Of a DNA stretch of 45,726 nucleotides, positions 1-9,641 are shown piece after piece. The notes beneath the pieces were generated by a model. The model saw only the letters and a list, made by a program, of their open reading frames with translations, had not been told where the DNA came from and did not search any database. Source of the stretch: Myxococcales bacterium (GTDB taxonomy: Bacteria > Myxococcota > UBA4151); contig PBND01000021.1 of the NCBI GenBank assembly GCA_002722845.1, positions 1 to 45,726 on the forward strand, in the 5' to 3' direction. The stretch's first letter is position 1, and the number at the start of each line of letters is the position of its first letter. The translations under genes and the position numbers were made by a program.

Positions 1-22
1 ACTACACATTCGGAGCCCTCGG

Positions 23-583
23 GTGAACGAGAAACAAGACCGTCCCTCAAAACATTTGGCCTGGATCGACCTGGAAATGACCGGCCTCGACCCCCAGGAG
101 CACCGCATCATCGAGATCGCCTGTGTGGTGACCGATAACGAGTTGAACGTGGTCGCTGAAGGCCCCAACTTGGTCATCCATCAACCGGAAGAAGAGCTGG
201 CGAAGATGGACGCTTGGTGCGTGGCCCATCACGGCGCCAGCGGGCTGACAGAGCGGGTGCGAAACAGCCCCCTTAGCCCGGAAGAAGCCGAGCAGGAATC
301 GATCCGCTTCTTTCGCCAATACATGGAGGTGGGCGAAGCACCGCTGTGTGGCAACTCCATCGGCCAGGACCGGAAATTCCTCGAAACCTGGATGCCGGAG
401 CTCGGTGCCCTCTTCCATTATCGAAGCATCGATGTGAGCACCCTGAAAGAATTGGCCAAACGCTGGCGCCCCGAACTTCCACCACTGGAGAAGAAGGGCA
501 GCCATCGCGCCCTCGATGACATCCTCGAATCCATCGAGGAGCTCCGTTACTATCGCAAACATCTGATGAAGGAGTCCCCATGA
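23..583 (+). CDS. orn: Oligoribonuclease (DEDDh 3'-5' exonuclease)
   Basis: This 186-residue protein matches oligoribonuclease, the cytoplasmic exonuclease that degrades 2-5 nt RNAs and pGpG to mononucleotides. The DEDDh residues are visible: D16 and E18 in the WIDLEMTG motif, D116 in SIGQDRKF, and H161 and D166 in GSHRALDDI. The length is typical for the family (about 180 residues). The start is GTG at 23, with GGAG at 12-15 as a Shine-Dalgarno seven bases upstream. The last codons overlap the next gene by 4 nt (ATGA), so translation of the following exported barrel protein is probably coupled to it, although no functional link is obvious. Family assignment is very secure. Confidence 0.96.
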   Translation: MNEKQDRPSKHLAWIDLEMTGLDPQEHRIIEIACVVTDNELNVVAEGPNLVIHQPEEELAKMDAWCVAHHGASGLTERVRNSPLSPEEAEQESIRFFRQYMEVGEAPLCGNSIGQDRKFLETWMPELGALFHYRSIDVSTLKELAKRWRPELPPLEKKGSHRALDDILESIEELRYYRKHLMKESP

Positions 584-2097
584 GCCTGCTGCTGCCGTTG
601 TTGCTCGCAAGCACGCCGACCACGCCGGCTACCGAACCGCTGACGGTTGGGGGCCGATGGCTCTTCGAGAGTGCGAGAATGTCTGATCTTCCCCTGGGCC
701 TCAGCAAGAGCGGCGAGCAAGTCGTCGCAACCGAGAATCGCCCCAGCAGCAATCACTTCCGAGCCCAGCTACAGGGAAACCTCTTCTCGTCCTTGTCCCT
801 CCAGGCTGCATTGGATTTGTACCAATGGTCTGAACCCGGCGACCTCGACCGAACAGCCTCTGAACTCAGCCCCTTCGACCTACGTACGCTCAACCTATCT
901 TGGACCACGTCCTACGGCAGGCTGAAGCTCGGCCGGGCGGAGAACCGCTGGGGATTAGGGCTTGTCGCCGGCGGGCGAAGCGCCAGTCCCTCCTGGACCT
1001 ACCCTTTCGACCAACCGGCCCGAGGCGACAACGTTCTGTTGCTGGCCTACGGCGCCAAAATGGGTGCCTTCACCCTCGGGCTCTCGGGGCAACAAGTCCT
1101 CGACGATGAGAACGCCTCGACCCCGGCTCTGAGCGCATTGAGTCGAGATCTAGAAGGCAAAGACGAGGCCTACCAGACGGTCCTCGCCCTGCGCTGGTCC
1201 CCAGAAAAGACCCGCAAGATGGGTCTTTACGGAGCCTACCGGCAGCAGCGGGACGGCGACGGCAGTCATTTGAACGTGGTCCTGCTCGATGGACTCATCG
1301 ACTGGGAGGGGCAGCTTGGCTTGGCAGACCGCTGGCGCTTGGCCCTCGAGTTTGCACTGGTCACGGGCAGCACCAACCGCATGGTCACGGAAGCTGGCCT
1401 GCAAAACACCCTCGCCGAAGGGGATGCGCTGAGCAACACCCAACTGGGAATCCAGTCATTTGGTCTTGTCGGCATCGGTGGTTTGCGCCTGCGGGACGGT
1501 CGGCTCAACCTCGAGTTCGAAGGCGGCTATGCCAGCGGTGACGCCCACAGTGAAGACGATCAACTGAATCGATTCTCCTTTGATTCCCAGTATCAAGTCG
1601 GCTTGGTCTTGGTGCCCTGGTTCTGGCGAAACATCACCGAAGAAACCTGGCGTCGAGCCTCGGATCCGGCTCTGGCCGGTGAACCCCCGAAAGGGATTGG
1701 ACACTACCGTAGCCGTGGCCAAGTCAGCGGTCTCGCCTACCTCAACCCCAGGGCCAGCTGGAAAAGTCAGCGCAACAAGGGGCTGGGTCTCCATCTAGGC
1801 CTGCTGGTGGTGGCCTTACCGGAGGGCGGAGCGGATCCATTTTGGAGCTTTCGCCGTGGCACAGCGACCAACGCTTTTGGTGGCGCAGGCGACAGCCACC
1901 TCCTTGGCAGTGAAGTGAATGTCGGCCTCAGTCTGACCAGTACCCACCGCAAAGGCCGCTATGCCTCCCGCCTAGGCTTTGAATGGGGGGTGGCGAGCCC
2001 AGGTGTGGGGATGGCCGATGCCAACGGGCAGGGCCCGGACACCCTCTGGTTAAGCCGCTTAGCCTTTGACCTCCGAGCAAAGGAGTTGTTCCAATGA
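580..2097 (+). CDS. Outer-membrane beta-barrel protein, family unknown
   Basis: This 505-residue protein starts with a short hydrophobic N-terminus ([11 protein letters not shown]), which looks like a minimal signal peptide without the usual basic residues. The rest alternates polar and hydrophobic residues with many Gly, Trp and Tyr positions ([22 protein letters not shown], for example, in two strands), as in porin-like barrels, and it ends in a strand finishing [12 protein letters not shown]. It resembles alginate-export-like or Myxococcus TIGR04551-type outer-membrane proteins, but I cannot assign it to either. It overlaps orn by 4 nt upstream and the lipase-like lipoprotein by 4 nt downstream. 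That makes it a candidate partner in displaying or exporting the lipoprotein. Confidence 0.7.
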   Translation: MSLLLPLLLASTPTTPATEPLTVGGRWLFESARMSDLPLGLSKSGEQVVATENRPSSNHFRAQLQGNLFSSLSLQAALDLYQWSEPGDLDRTASELSPFDLRTLNLSWTTSYGRLKLGRAENRWGLGLVAGGRSASPSWTYPFDQPARGDNVLLLAYGAKMGAFTLGLSGQQVLDDENASTPALSALSRDLEGKDEAYQTVLALRWSPEKTRKMGLYGAYRQQRDGDGSHLNVVLLDGLIDWEGQLGLADRWRLALEFALVTGSTNRMVTEAGLQNTLAEGDALSNTQLGIQSFGLVGIGGLRLRDGRLNLEFEGGYASGDAHSEDDQLNRFSFDSQYQVGLVLVPWFWRNITEETWRRASDPALAGEPPKGIGHYRSRGQVSGLAYLNPRASWKSQRNKGLGLHLGLLVVALPEGGADPFWSFRRGTATNAFGGAGDSHLLGSEVNVGLSLTSTHRKGRYASRLGFEWGVASPGVGMADANGQGPDTLWLSRLAFDLRAKELFQ

Positions 2098-5000
2098 AAA
2101 AAAGCATCGTTCTCATCCCGTTGCTGAGCGGGACCCTGGCCTGCGACCTGCGAGGTCTGCCCCAAGGCATTGCGGAGACTCCGGCCGGCGAGGGGGCCAG
2201 CGTCGTCTTCGATCTGGATGCTTCGCCCCTTCCCGAGATCCCCTTTCCTAACGACCTGGCGACACGGATCGATGGGACCTCCCCGACCGGTCGGCGACTC
2301 AACATCACCAAAGAGGCATCCACCGAAGTGGAGCGAGAGGTGCGGGAAAAAGCCGATCAACTGGATGGATTTGGCACCTACTCGCCCATCTCCGTGGGCT
2401 TTGAAAAGCCCCTCGATCTTTGCGAGATCGTTACCCGTCACCATGGCGAAGACGACTTCACCAATGATGCGGTCTATGTGGTGGATCTCGAGACCGGTGA
2501 GCCTGCGCTGCTCGATCTCAACCGGGGCTTCTTTCCCTATCTCCTGCCCGGCCGGAACAACAACGACAGCCCCGATCAGGTCAGCAATCGGTACTACGGC
2601 AACGATCCGCGGGCCGAGGCGAGCACCATCGTCTTCGATGATCACCCAGAAGCACCCGGTGAAGACAGCGACGGCGACGGCATACAAGACGCTCGATTCA
2701 ACCTACCGGATTGCGGCGAAGCCCATTGGCGCTACCCCGAAAACACCATCTGGGAGGCGGAAACCAATACGCTCCTCATCCGGCCCATTCGCCCACTTCA
2801 ACCGGGCAAAACCTACGCTGTCGTGCTCACCAACCGGCTCAAAGACAGCGATGGGCAGGCGGTACGAAGCCCCTTTCCTTGGATCAATCATCCCCGCCAA
2901 ACGGCCGCTTTGGGCCCCCTGGAGGGGCATCTTGCCAACCTAGGGCTCAGTCTCTCGGATCTCAGCTTTGCCTGGACCTTCACGACCCAGTCAGGACGGG
3001 ATGACCTCAAGGTGATTCGGGCCGGCATGTACGGTAGCGGCCCCCTCAAGGCCCTACACGATCAATTCCCACCGGATCTCCAGAGCTTGCATGCCTTCTT
3101 CACAGATCCCGGAACTGCGGGAAGCCCCTTCGTCACCCAACCCCACCTCGCCAGTGGTGCCCACATTGCGCGGGTCGTCGCCGAGGTGAACCGGACCGAA
3201 GAGCTGATCGAAGAGGGCAGCGCTGGCCGCTCCCTTTTGGCTTCGATGGAGAACATCAGTCACTTCATCTCCGGCAGCTTCATTTCGCCCAACTTTCTCG
3301 TCGATAAGGATGGGCTGGCCGGCGAAGGCTGCGCCACACCGCTTCCTCCCCACGGAACCGGCGCACCGGCTACCAAGGAATGCGAAGTGCCCCACGACGA
3401 CGATGAAAATTTCATCGTCGATCGTTTCAGCGGCGAGATGGTCGTGGGCGAGGGTCGAGTCACCTTCTGGTGCGCCATCCCCCATGCTCGATTCAAGCGG
3501 GACGGTGACGCTGCCTTTCCCGTGAGCATCTACGGCCATGGCTACGGCAGTACCCGCTTTGAAATGCTCGGCTTTGCCGGCTTCCACGCCCGCTTTGGCA
3601 TCGCGACCTGTAGCACCGATGTCTTTGGTCACGGTTTGGCCATTCCCCCGGCTCTGCTCGGTGTGCTCAACCAGATCACCGAAGATGTGCACGCTGAAGG
3701 GCTCTTGGCGGCCCTCACCGACGGCCGGGCGCGAGACCTCAACAACGATGGTGAAAAGGACAGTGGTGGAGACTACTGGACAGCAGACACCTTTCACACG
3801 CGTGACGTCGTTCGTCAGAGCGTCGTCGACTGGATGCATCTCGTGCGTTTGCTCCGGGCCTTTGACGGTCAGCGACGCATGACGGTCTCCGTCCTCAATC
3901 CCGATGGCAGCCAAGGGCAGCTCGATGGCATCGCCGGTGACTTCGATGGCGATGGTACGGTCGATATCGGTGGCCCCAACAGTCAGTACTTTGCCTGGGG
4001 GCAGAGCATGGGGGGCATCATCTCCGGCAGCTTTGCCGGCGTTGAGCAGGCCTTGACCGCCGCAGCCCCGACAGCCGGGGCTGGCGGCCTCCTCGATGTG
4101 GGTGTTCGCAGCATTCAAGGAGGTGTCAAAGAAGCGGTCCACCTGCGCTTCATGGCCGTCCTGCTTGAGGGGACGCCGCACAGAGAGAACCTGACAAGGC
4201 TGCGGTTCTGGGTACCCAACGTCAATGACGACGAGCGCATCGAAGTGGCCGAAGTGGCCGATATCGCCGCCGGTGACCGGGTGCGTATCACCAATCTGGC
4301 CAATGGGGATTTCGACGAAGTCTTCGCCCGAGATCGGGGCGATGGCCGGGTCATTTTCAGAGCCCACGTGGCTGCGGATGCCATGCGGGCGGTGGACCGC
4401 CGCAAGGCTTTTGCCTTGGACCCAGGCCCCTCGGGCTTGGTGGAACCCTACATCCTCAACGACGACAGTTTCCCCGAGGGGCTCACCCTTGAAACCCTTG
4501 GTGACCCTCTTGTTATCGAGATCCTTGATGCCGAGGGCCAGGTGAAAACCACCATCGACCGCTTTGGTTCCCTCACCGACGACAACGGCTCAACGCTGGC
4601 CCTTCGGGCTGCCTTTCAGGGGCTAATCTACGATGAAGGGCTCACGCTGCACGCGCCGGGCCGGGGGCTTGGCAAGTACCGCTCCACACCGGACTATCGC
4701 CGCTTCGTCGCCATATCCCAGACCATTCTAGACCCCGCAGACCCCATCAACTTTGCGCCCCTTTATCTGGGCGAAGCCACCGACTACGACGACGCAGACC
4801 CCGGAACAGCGGTCATGGTCATCCCAACGGCCGGCGATATGAATGTGCCGGTCAACGCAGCCTTCGCCATGGCGACAGCGGCAGGTATTTTGCCCCTGAC
4901 CGAGGCAGAAGCGCCGGAGGCCTATGCCCACTACGGGCGCAGCCCGGCCCAGGCCGTTGCCGATGCCTTCGCTATGGAAGCGGTGGTCCGCAAGCGCCGC

Positions 5001-5741
5001 TGGACCCAGGGCGACCGGGGGGCTCGCCCCCTCTGGACGGCCGAGACCAACCCCAATGGAATCCAGTTCGACGTGGACAACTTGGACATGCGCCGGGACA
5101 GCTTCCATGCGCCAGACTTCGAAGAGCTCGGCCAACTGTGTAAGGGGGGCTCGGACCACCCGAGTTGTCGCTATGCCTGGCCCTGTGGGGGGGAAGATGA
5201 TCCCTGCAAACCCTTATGGGAGTTCACCGGTCACCAACTGGCCGACGGGCGTAGGGGGGCGCTGCGCGTTCCCATGCTCAATGTGGAAGGGCAGCACGGC
5301 TTCCTGTATCCTGAACCAGACCGGCGATTAAACGGGGGCTTCGATACCTATGGCTTCATGGTCAACCTCACCGGGTCCTTCTTTGCCAGTGGCGGCAAGA
5401 CGCTGCGGCAAGAGGTCTGCATGAATGTCGTTCCGGCCACCATTGTCTCCACCTGTGTGTTTCCCTTGGTTTGCGAAGATGGAGGCGCAGCCTGCGACGA
5501 ACCGGGTCCGGACGGATGCGGTGAGGGGAACGCTTGCCTACAGGCCGAGGAAGGCACCTGTTCGACAGGGGCCAGTGTGGCTGAAGAGCCGGTGACCTGC
5601 GCTGATGACACGACTTGCGCCCAATCTTTTCCCTATGGTGTCCTTGACCCCGAAGATCCGGCCCAATCGCCAGTGGGTGCGGACCAAGAGTCGATCGACA
5701 ACCATGTTTGTGATTGGATTCAAGAACGAGGAGCGCCCTGA
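2094..5741 (+). CDS. Large lipase-like lipoprotein (VolA / virulence-factor-lipase type)
   Basis: This 1215-residue exported lipoprotein has a signal peptide ending SGTLAC with C17 as the likely lipidated residue. Near the N-terminus, IPFPNDLATRIDG resembles the start of the bacterial virulence-factor lipase N-terminal family, known from the surface lysophospholipase VolA. The middle has an alpha/beta-hydrolase core: IYGHGYGS is a possible oxyanion strand and loop, and GQSMGG places the predicted nucleophile at S638. Acidic motifs of the form DxDGDG (DSDGDGIQD, DFDGDGTVD, DLNNDGEKD) suggest calcium binding. The final 120 residues are Cys-rich. The protein is larger than typical VolA. Substrate is unknown; lipid or ester hydrolysis at the cell surface is inference. 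It is coupled to the barrel gene before it and the MYXO-CTERM gene after it. Confidence 0.72.
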   Translation: MKKSIVLIPLLSGTLACDLRGLPQGIAETPAGEGASVVFDLDASPLPEIPFPNDLATRIDGTSPTGRRLNITKEASTEVEREVREKADQLDGFGTYSPISVGFEKPLDLCEIVTRHHGEDDFTNDAVYVVDLETGEPALLDLNRGFFPYLLPGRNNNDSPDQVSNRYYGNDPRAEASTIVFDDHPEAPGEDSDGDGIQDARFNLPDCGEAHWRYPENTIWEAETNTLLIRPIRPLQPGKTYAVVLTNRLKDSDGQAVRSPFPWINHPRQTAALGPLEGHLANLGLSLSDLSFAWTFTTQSGRDDLKVIRAGMYGSGPLKALHDQFPPDLQSLHAFFTDPGTAGSPFVTQPHLASGAHIARVVAEVNRTEELIEEGSAGRSLLASMENISHFISGSFISPNFLVDKDGLAGEGCATPLPPHGTGAPATKECEVPHDDDENFIVDRFSGEMVVGEGRVTFWCAIPHARFKRDGDAAFPVSIYGHGYGSTRFEMLGFAGFHARFGIATCSTDVFGHGLAIPPALLGVLNQITEDVHAEGLLAALTDGRARDLNNDGEKDSGGDYWTADTFHTRDVVRQSVVDWMHLVRLLRAFDGQRRMTVSVLNPDGSQGQLDGIAGDFDGDGTVDIGGPNSQYFAWGQSMGGIISGSFAGVEQALTAAAPTAGAGGLLDVGVRSIQGGVKEAVHLRFMAVLLEGTPHRENLTRLRFWVPNVNDDERIEVAEVADIAAGDRVRITNLANGDFDEVFARDRGDGRVIFRAHVAADAMRAVDRRKAFALDPGPSGLVEPYILNDDSFPEGLTLETLGDPLVIEILDAEGQVKTTIDRFGSLTDDNGSTLALRAAFQGLIYDEGLTLHAPGRGLGKYRSTPDYRRFVAISQTILDPADPINFAPLYLGEATDYDDADPGTAVMVIPTAGDMNVPVNAAFAMATAAGILPLTEAEAPEAYAHYGRSPAQAVADAFAMEAVVRKRRWTQGDRGARPLWTAETNPNGIQFDVDNLDMRRDSFHAPDFEELGQLCKGGSDHPSCRYAWPCGGEDDPCKPLWEFTGHQLADGRRGALRVPMLNVEGQHGFLYPEPDRRLNGGFDTYGFMVNLTGSFFASGGKTLRQEVCMNVVPATIVSTCVFPLVCEDGGAACDEPGPDGCGEGNACLQAEEGTCSTGASVAEEPVTCADDTTCAQSFPYGVLDPEDPAQSPVGADQESIDNHVCDWIQERGAP

Positions 5742-6688
5742 TGCCCGTGACCGTGCGTACCGCCCTGCTTTCTCTCCTCTTCATCAGCGCACCAGCAGCA
5801 GCGCAAAATGCTCAAGAGCCCCGCGAGATGATCGCCTGCCCGGACACAAGGGCTTGGCCCAACGACCAAGTGACCTTTGGCAATGAACTCCCCTTTAACG
5901 TCATCGTCTGGCTACCGCCCATCGATCCCAGTTTCGCCTACAACATCTGCCGCAATGAATTCGTCAATGGCAGCCGAACCGGCCGGTGTATCCGGCTCCT
6001 CCCCGTGGAAGACCTTGAGCCGCTTCCCTGGAACTCAACATTAAGCCTACAGGCTGGCGTACCCGTCACTGCCCACGAGTTGGAACGAGATCAGGTCACC
6101 CTCGATGATGAGGCCTGGCAACAACTCCTAAGGGAGGGCTGCTGGCAGATTCAGGCCATGGGAGACAATGGCCCCGTCGATTTTCTAGGCAGCCTGTGCG
6201 CGGGCGGCCCCGCAGATACCGAGGCGCCCACCGAACCGGAGATCTCGGCTTTTTTGGAGCGACCCGTCTGGGGGACCGGTTCACCGAGTCGGGGCGAGGG
6301 CATGCCCCTTATCGATACCTCCTGTAACCCACTCTCAGGCCAAGCGGGCAGCGGACAACTTCGGCTTCATTTGCGCGCAGAGGAAAGCGGCCCAAGCCTC
6401 ATTCATGTCCAGGTCTTCGCCGGTGACGACCTCCTCCTCGATATGGCTCGTCCTATGACAGACCGCTTGGTCCTCAACGTCGACATTGGTTCCCGGTCGC
6501 CGGACAGCCTGCGAGCCCAAGCGCGGCTGATCGATATGGCCGGTCAGTTCAGTGGCTGGTCCGAAGCGACAGAGGTCGTCGACGAACGGGTTGCGGGCTG
6601 TGATTGTACGGCGGCCGACCCATGGGGTTTGGGCCTGCTCGCCTTGGGGCTCCTTAGACTTCGCCGACGTCGGCATCACCGGCCCTGA
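5741..6688 (+). CDS. Secreted protein with MYXO-CTERM-like tail
   Basis: The start is taken at the ATG at 5741, which shares a base with the preceding stop (TGATG) and gives a clean signal peptide (MPVTVRTALLSLLFISAPAAAQ). An upstream in-frame start at 5714 would put charged residues before the signal and is less likely. The 315-residue product has a Cys-containing beta-rich body with no family I recognise. It ends with CDCTAADPWG, a hydrophobic helix and RRRR, the tripartite arrangement of MYXO-CTERM sorting signals, which are processed by myxosortase and followed by surface anchoring. Its place behind the lipase-like gene suggests a shared surface function. Its 3' end overlaps the convergent ttcA gene by 35 bp. 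Confidence 0.72.
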   Translation: MPVTVRTALLSLLFISAPAAAQNAQEPREMIACPDTRAWPNDQVTFGNELPFNVIVWLPPIDPSFAYNICRNEFVNGSRTGRCIRLLPVEDLEPLPWNSTLSLQAGVPVTAHELERDQVTLDDEAWQQLLREGCWQIQAMGDNGPVDFLGSLCAGGPADTEAPTEPEISAFLERPVWGTGSPSRGEGMPLIDTSCNPLSGQAGSGQLRLHLRAEESGPSLIHVQVFAGDDLLLDMARPMTDRLVLNVDIGSRSPDSLRAQARLIDMAGQFSGWSEATEVVDERVAGCDCTAADPWGLGLLALGLLRLRRRRHHRP

Positions 6689-7481
6689 ACTGCTGCCAGG
6701 CTTGATATAACTCGGGCTGGTGGAGATGACTGGGTCGGACGTTGGCCAGGGCCGCCGCAATGTTGCCGGGCACCTTCTCGTTCTCGGTCGTCAGCACCTG
6801 CAGCATCTGCTTCATCCGTTGCCGTTTTAAGCCCTCTTGGGAGCCACACAGATTGCAGGGCAGGATCGGAAAGCCCATGCGCTGCGCATAGTCTGCGATC
6901 TCGTCTTCGGCACATTGCATCAGAGGGCGAATCACGGTGTTGCGACCGTCATCACTGTGCAGCAAGGGGGGCATCGATTTGAGTTGCCCTGAATAGAACA
7001 GGTTCAGCAGCAGCGTTTCCGCGGCATCATCGCGATGATGACCAAGGGCGATTTTGTTGCAGCCCAATGCCTCTGCTTGATCATAGAGAATCCCTCGCCT
7101 CAGTCGGGAACATAGGCTGCAATAGGTACTTCCCTCCGCAATTTTGTCCGTCACCACCGAATAGGTGTCCTGGGCGTGAATGCGGTGCTCAACCCCATAG
7201 TTTTTGAGCCAGCGCTCTAGGGGCTCACCGTCATAACCCGGCTGGCGCTGGTCGAGATGAAAAGCGATCAACTCAACCCTCGGGCCTGGGAGACGACGTC
7301 GGAAGCGATCCATTAAGGTCAATAACGCGTAGGAGTCTTTCCCGCCGCTCATGGCCACGAGAACCCGGTCACCGGGCTCGATCAATTGAAAGGTCTCGAT
7401 GGTTCGGCCCATCTTCCGGCAGAGACGGGCCTCAAGGCGACCCAGCTCGCCGGCCCGGTCGGGTCCAGGCAGCGCTTGCAT
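6654..7481 (-). CDS. ttcA: tRNA 2-thiocytidine biosynthesis protein TtcA
   Basis: This 275-residue PP-loop ATPase matches TtcA, the cytoplasmic Fe-S enzyme that converts C32 of certain tRNAs to 2-thiocytidine. The PP-loop SGGKDS lies at residues 45-50. Cluster-binding cysteines are C121 and C124 (CSLC), with a second pair CNLC (C209, C212) later in the protein. ALGHHRDDAAET is also characteristic. The ATG at 7481 shares one base with the stop of the upstream lipoprotein gene (TGATG), so the two are cotranscribed. The 3' end runs 35 bp into the convergent MYXO-CTERM gene. The C-terminal tail after ANVRPSHL resembles other TtcA proteins. Confidence 0.93.
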   Translation of the reverse strand: MQALPGPDRAGELGRLEARLCRKMGRTIETFQLIEPGDRVLVAMSGGKDSYALLTLMDRFRRRLPGPRVELIAFHLDQRQPGYDGEPLERWLKNYGVEHRIHAQDTYSVVTDKIAEGSTYCSLCSRLRRGILYDQAEALGCNKIALGHHRDDAAETLLLNLFYSGQLKSMPPLLHSDDGRNTVIRPLMQCAEDEIADYAQRMGFPILPCNLCGSQEGLKRQRMKQMLQVLTTENEKVPGNIAAALANVRPSHLHQPELYQAWQQFRAGDADVGEV

Positions 7482-7951
7482 CAGTCGGAAGGCCCAAGCC
7501 GAAAAGCTGCCCTCACGTGCCGGGTTTCCCCTCCCGTGCTGACGAGTTCTGCGGAGACCATCCCCAAGAGCTCCTGACCTTCACGACTTGCGATCGCCAG
7601 AGTCCCCGTATGATCTGCATCCGTCATCCATGTCCCCCCGCTGTCGTTGAAGAGAATCGAATCGTTCTCCCGATCCAAATGACGGCAGACCGGTAGGCCG
7701 ACGACCAAGGCATCATCAAAGCTCGGCTCATCGGCACCATCAGAGCGCACATTGACGGTAAAGGTTCCCGCACTGATGCGACCGTTCCGAATCGTGTGGT
7801 TGTAACTCCCCCCGACAAGCCGGCGCCCATCTTCAAAAATTATTTCACCCAAAGCCGGATCCTCGCCACTCCAAGACAGATTGCACGCGTCGTAGGGGCT
7901 GCCTGCGCAGGCCCCAACCAAGCTGAGTAAGACCAGGAAGTGGCGCATCAT
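7481..7951 (-). CDS. Small putative lipoprotein, function unknown
   Basis: This 156-residue protein has a signal peptide with a lipobox (SLVGAC, C15 from the first ATG; a second ATG directly follows). The mature part is rich in beta-strand pattern and Gly/Asp, with FEDGRRLVGGSYNHTIRNG and a pair of Cys residues, consistent with a small periplasmic or outer-membrane lipoprotein of beta-sandwich type. I recognise no family. It is the first gene of a two-gene transcription unit with ttcA, to which it is joined by a TGATG overlap; the pairing has no evident functional logic. Confidence 0.68.
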   Translation of the reverse strand: MMRHFLVLLSLVGACAGSPYDACNLSWSGEDPALGEIIFEDGRRLVGGSYNHTIRNGRISAGTFTVNVRSDGADEPSFDDALVVGLPVCRHLDRENDSILFNDSGGTWMTDADHTGTLAIASREGQELLGMVSAELVSTGGETRHVRAAFRLGPSD

Positions 7952-8054
7952 CCGGCTCCTTAAAAGGCAGGGCTAGCTAACCGGGGGCGAGTTCACCTGC
8001 AAGGCAAAGGCAGTGCTGTCCAAGCTGGCCTTCGAAGTGTACGGCTTAGCGGCG

Positions 8055-9641
8055 ATGACGATGCGAACGAAAATCCTGTTTGCGGTGGTGGCCTTAGGAC
8101 TCCTCTGGCCCTTTCCTTATTTTAACTCTCAAAGCCGCCATGGCTCCATCAACAATCCCAATGAAATGATCCGTGTGTACGCCGTCGCCGCCCTGGTCGA
8201 AGACGGCGATTGGTCCATCGACAAGCCCCTAAAACGATGGGGCTGGGTCGACGACAAGGCTGAACGAGACGGGAAGATGTACTCCTCCAAAGCGCCGGGC
8301 ACCACCTTGATCGGTGCGCCCATTTACGGGCTGGTTCACCTCGTCACGGGTCCCTTGGACAAGATCACCCTCACCTGGCTCCTGCGGGTGAGTACCGGAA
8401 TCCCCTGTCTGTTGTTGCTACTGTGGTGGCTTCGACGAGAAGTCCTGCGCCTCGGCAGCGACGAGGACTTGGCTGACGGTCTCGTCCTCGGCATGGGCCT
8501 GGGCTCGATGCTCTACGCCTACGCTCTTCTCTTTACAGGGCACCTGCAGGCGGCCCTTTTCGCTTTTGGCGCTTGGCATTTTGGCCGGCGGCGGGATCGC
8601 CGCGGGCTACTCCTTTTTGGTCTGTGCGCCGCAGCGACACCGGCCATGGAGTACCCCCATGCCCTGATTATCCTGCCCCTCGGCTTACGTTTTCTCTGGG
8701 CTGAGGGATGGGGCGGTCCCACCCTGATCCGACGTACGGGCTGGGCGTTGGCCGGTGGCCTGGTGCCCATCGGCCTGACCTGTTGGGCCCAAAGCGAAAT
8801 GTTCGGGCGCTTTTGGCGAACCGGCTACTCGTTTCTCGAAAACCAAAGCTACAAGACCCTTCACGCCGAAGGATTTTTTGGCCTCCATTTGCCCCAGCCT
8901 GCCCGCCTCGCCAACGCGCTCTTCGCCGCGGACCTCGGCCTCTTTTTCTTCTGCCCTGTTCTCCTGTTGGGGCTCTTCGCTTGGATCCATGCATGGCGTC
9001 AGTCGAAGCAAGAGGCTGGATGGATCTTGGCTCTATTGGCACTGGAGCTGCTTTTCATCACGGCCCATGCCGGCTGGCGGGGTGGCTGGTCCGTTGGCCC
9101 GCGCTATATTCTCCCGATCGTTCCTTTCCTAGCCCTCGGCCTCGCCTTGATCCCCCTCGGTCGGCGGTGGTTACTCGCGGGGCTTCTTGGCCTGGGTCTG
9201 TTCTCGTCCGGGCTACCCTCGGCCCTTTATCCCCATCTCAGCGACGTCTTTACCAATCCCTGGAATAGCTTCCTGCTGCCGGCCTTGCGCAGCGGGCTGG
9301 TCTCTTACCAGCCAGGACCAACCCTCCTTGCGGTGAACCTGGGCAACGCACCTTTACTCATCGGTCTCGGGATCGCAGCGGTCTTCACAGCCCGTTTGGT
9401 GGCTCGAGCCGAGGGGGTCGCCGCCCTCTTCGTCGCACTCTTTTGCTTTACCGCCCTGGTCGTGCATCTGCCGGAGCGCGCCCCCGAAGCAGCCGCCAGT
9501 GAGCGATGCCGGCTCTATCGTCTGTGGGAGCCTGCCCCCCCCCAGCCGGACACGCCTCAAGCCCTGGGTCACTACCACGCCTTGCGTTGTGAGCCGAAAG
9601 CCGCTCTGAAGGCCTACGGGCTCAGCCAGGAGAAACGATGA
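8055..9641 (+). CDS. Polytopic membrane protein, GT-C glycosyltransferase-like
   Basis: The protein of about 528 residues has roughly ten hydrophobic segments. After the first membrane helix comes a periplasmic-type loop with NPNEMIRVY, VEDGDWSID and KMYSSKAPGT. This resembles the first loop of GT-C (PMT/ArnT-like, GT39/GT83) membrane glycosyltransferases that use polyprenyl-phosphate sugars, and similar proteins are common in Myxococcota. The acidic residues in that loop would be the expected catalytic or binding site. The start is uncertain: GTG 8013, ATG 8055 and ATG 8061 are in frame and none has a strong ribosome site; 8055 puts a short basic stretch before helix 1. The gene overlaps the next one by 4 nt. 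The substrate is unknown. Confidence 0.7.
   Translation: MTMRTKILFAVVALGLLWPFPYFNSQSRHGSINNPNEMIRVYAVAALVEDGDWSIDKPLKRWGWVDDKAERDGKMYSSKAPGTTLIGAPIYGLVHLVTGPLDKITLTWLLRVSTGIPCLLLLLWWLRREVLRLGSDEDLADGLVLGMGLGSMLYAYALLFTGHLQAALFAFGAWHFGRRRDRRGLLLFGLCAAATPAMEYPHALIILPLGLRFLWAEGWGGPTLIRRTGWALAGGLVPIGLTCWAQSEMFGRFWRTGYSFLENQSYKTLHAEGFFGLHLPQPARLANALFAADLGLFFFCPVLLLGLFAWIHAWRQSKQEAGWILALLALELLFITAHAGWRGGWSVGPRYILPIVPFLALGLALIPLGRRWLLAGLLGLGLFSSGLPSALYPHLSDVFTNPWNSFLLPALRSGLVSYQPGPTLLAVNLGNAPLLIGLGIAAVFTARLVARAEGVAALFVALFCFTALVVHLPERAPEAAASERCRLYRLWEPAPPQPDTPQALGHYHALRCEPKAALKAYGLSQEKR

Noticed and set aside
3398-3420. Palindrome with 11-bp arms inside the lipase-like gene
   Set aside because: It falls in codons for an acidic run (DDDENFIVD) and is explained by GAC/GAT and ATC/GTC codon use; no regulatory context.
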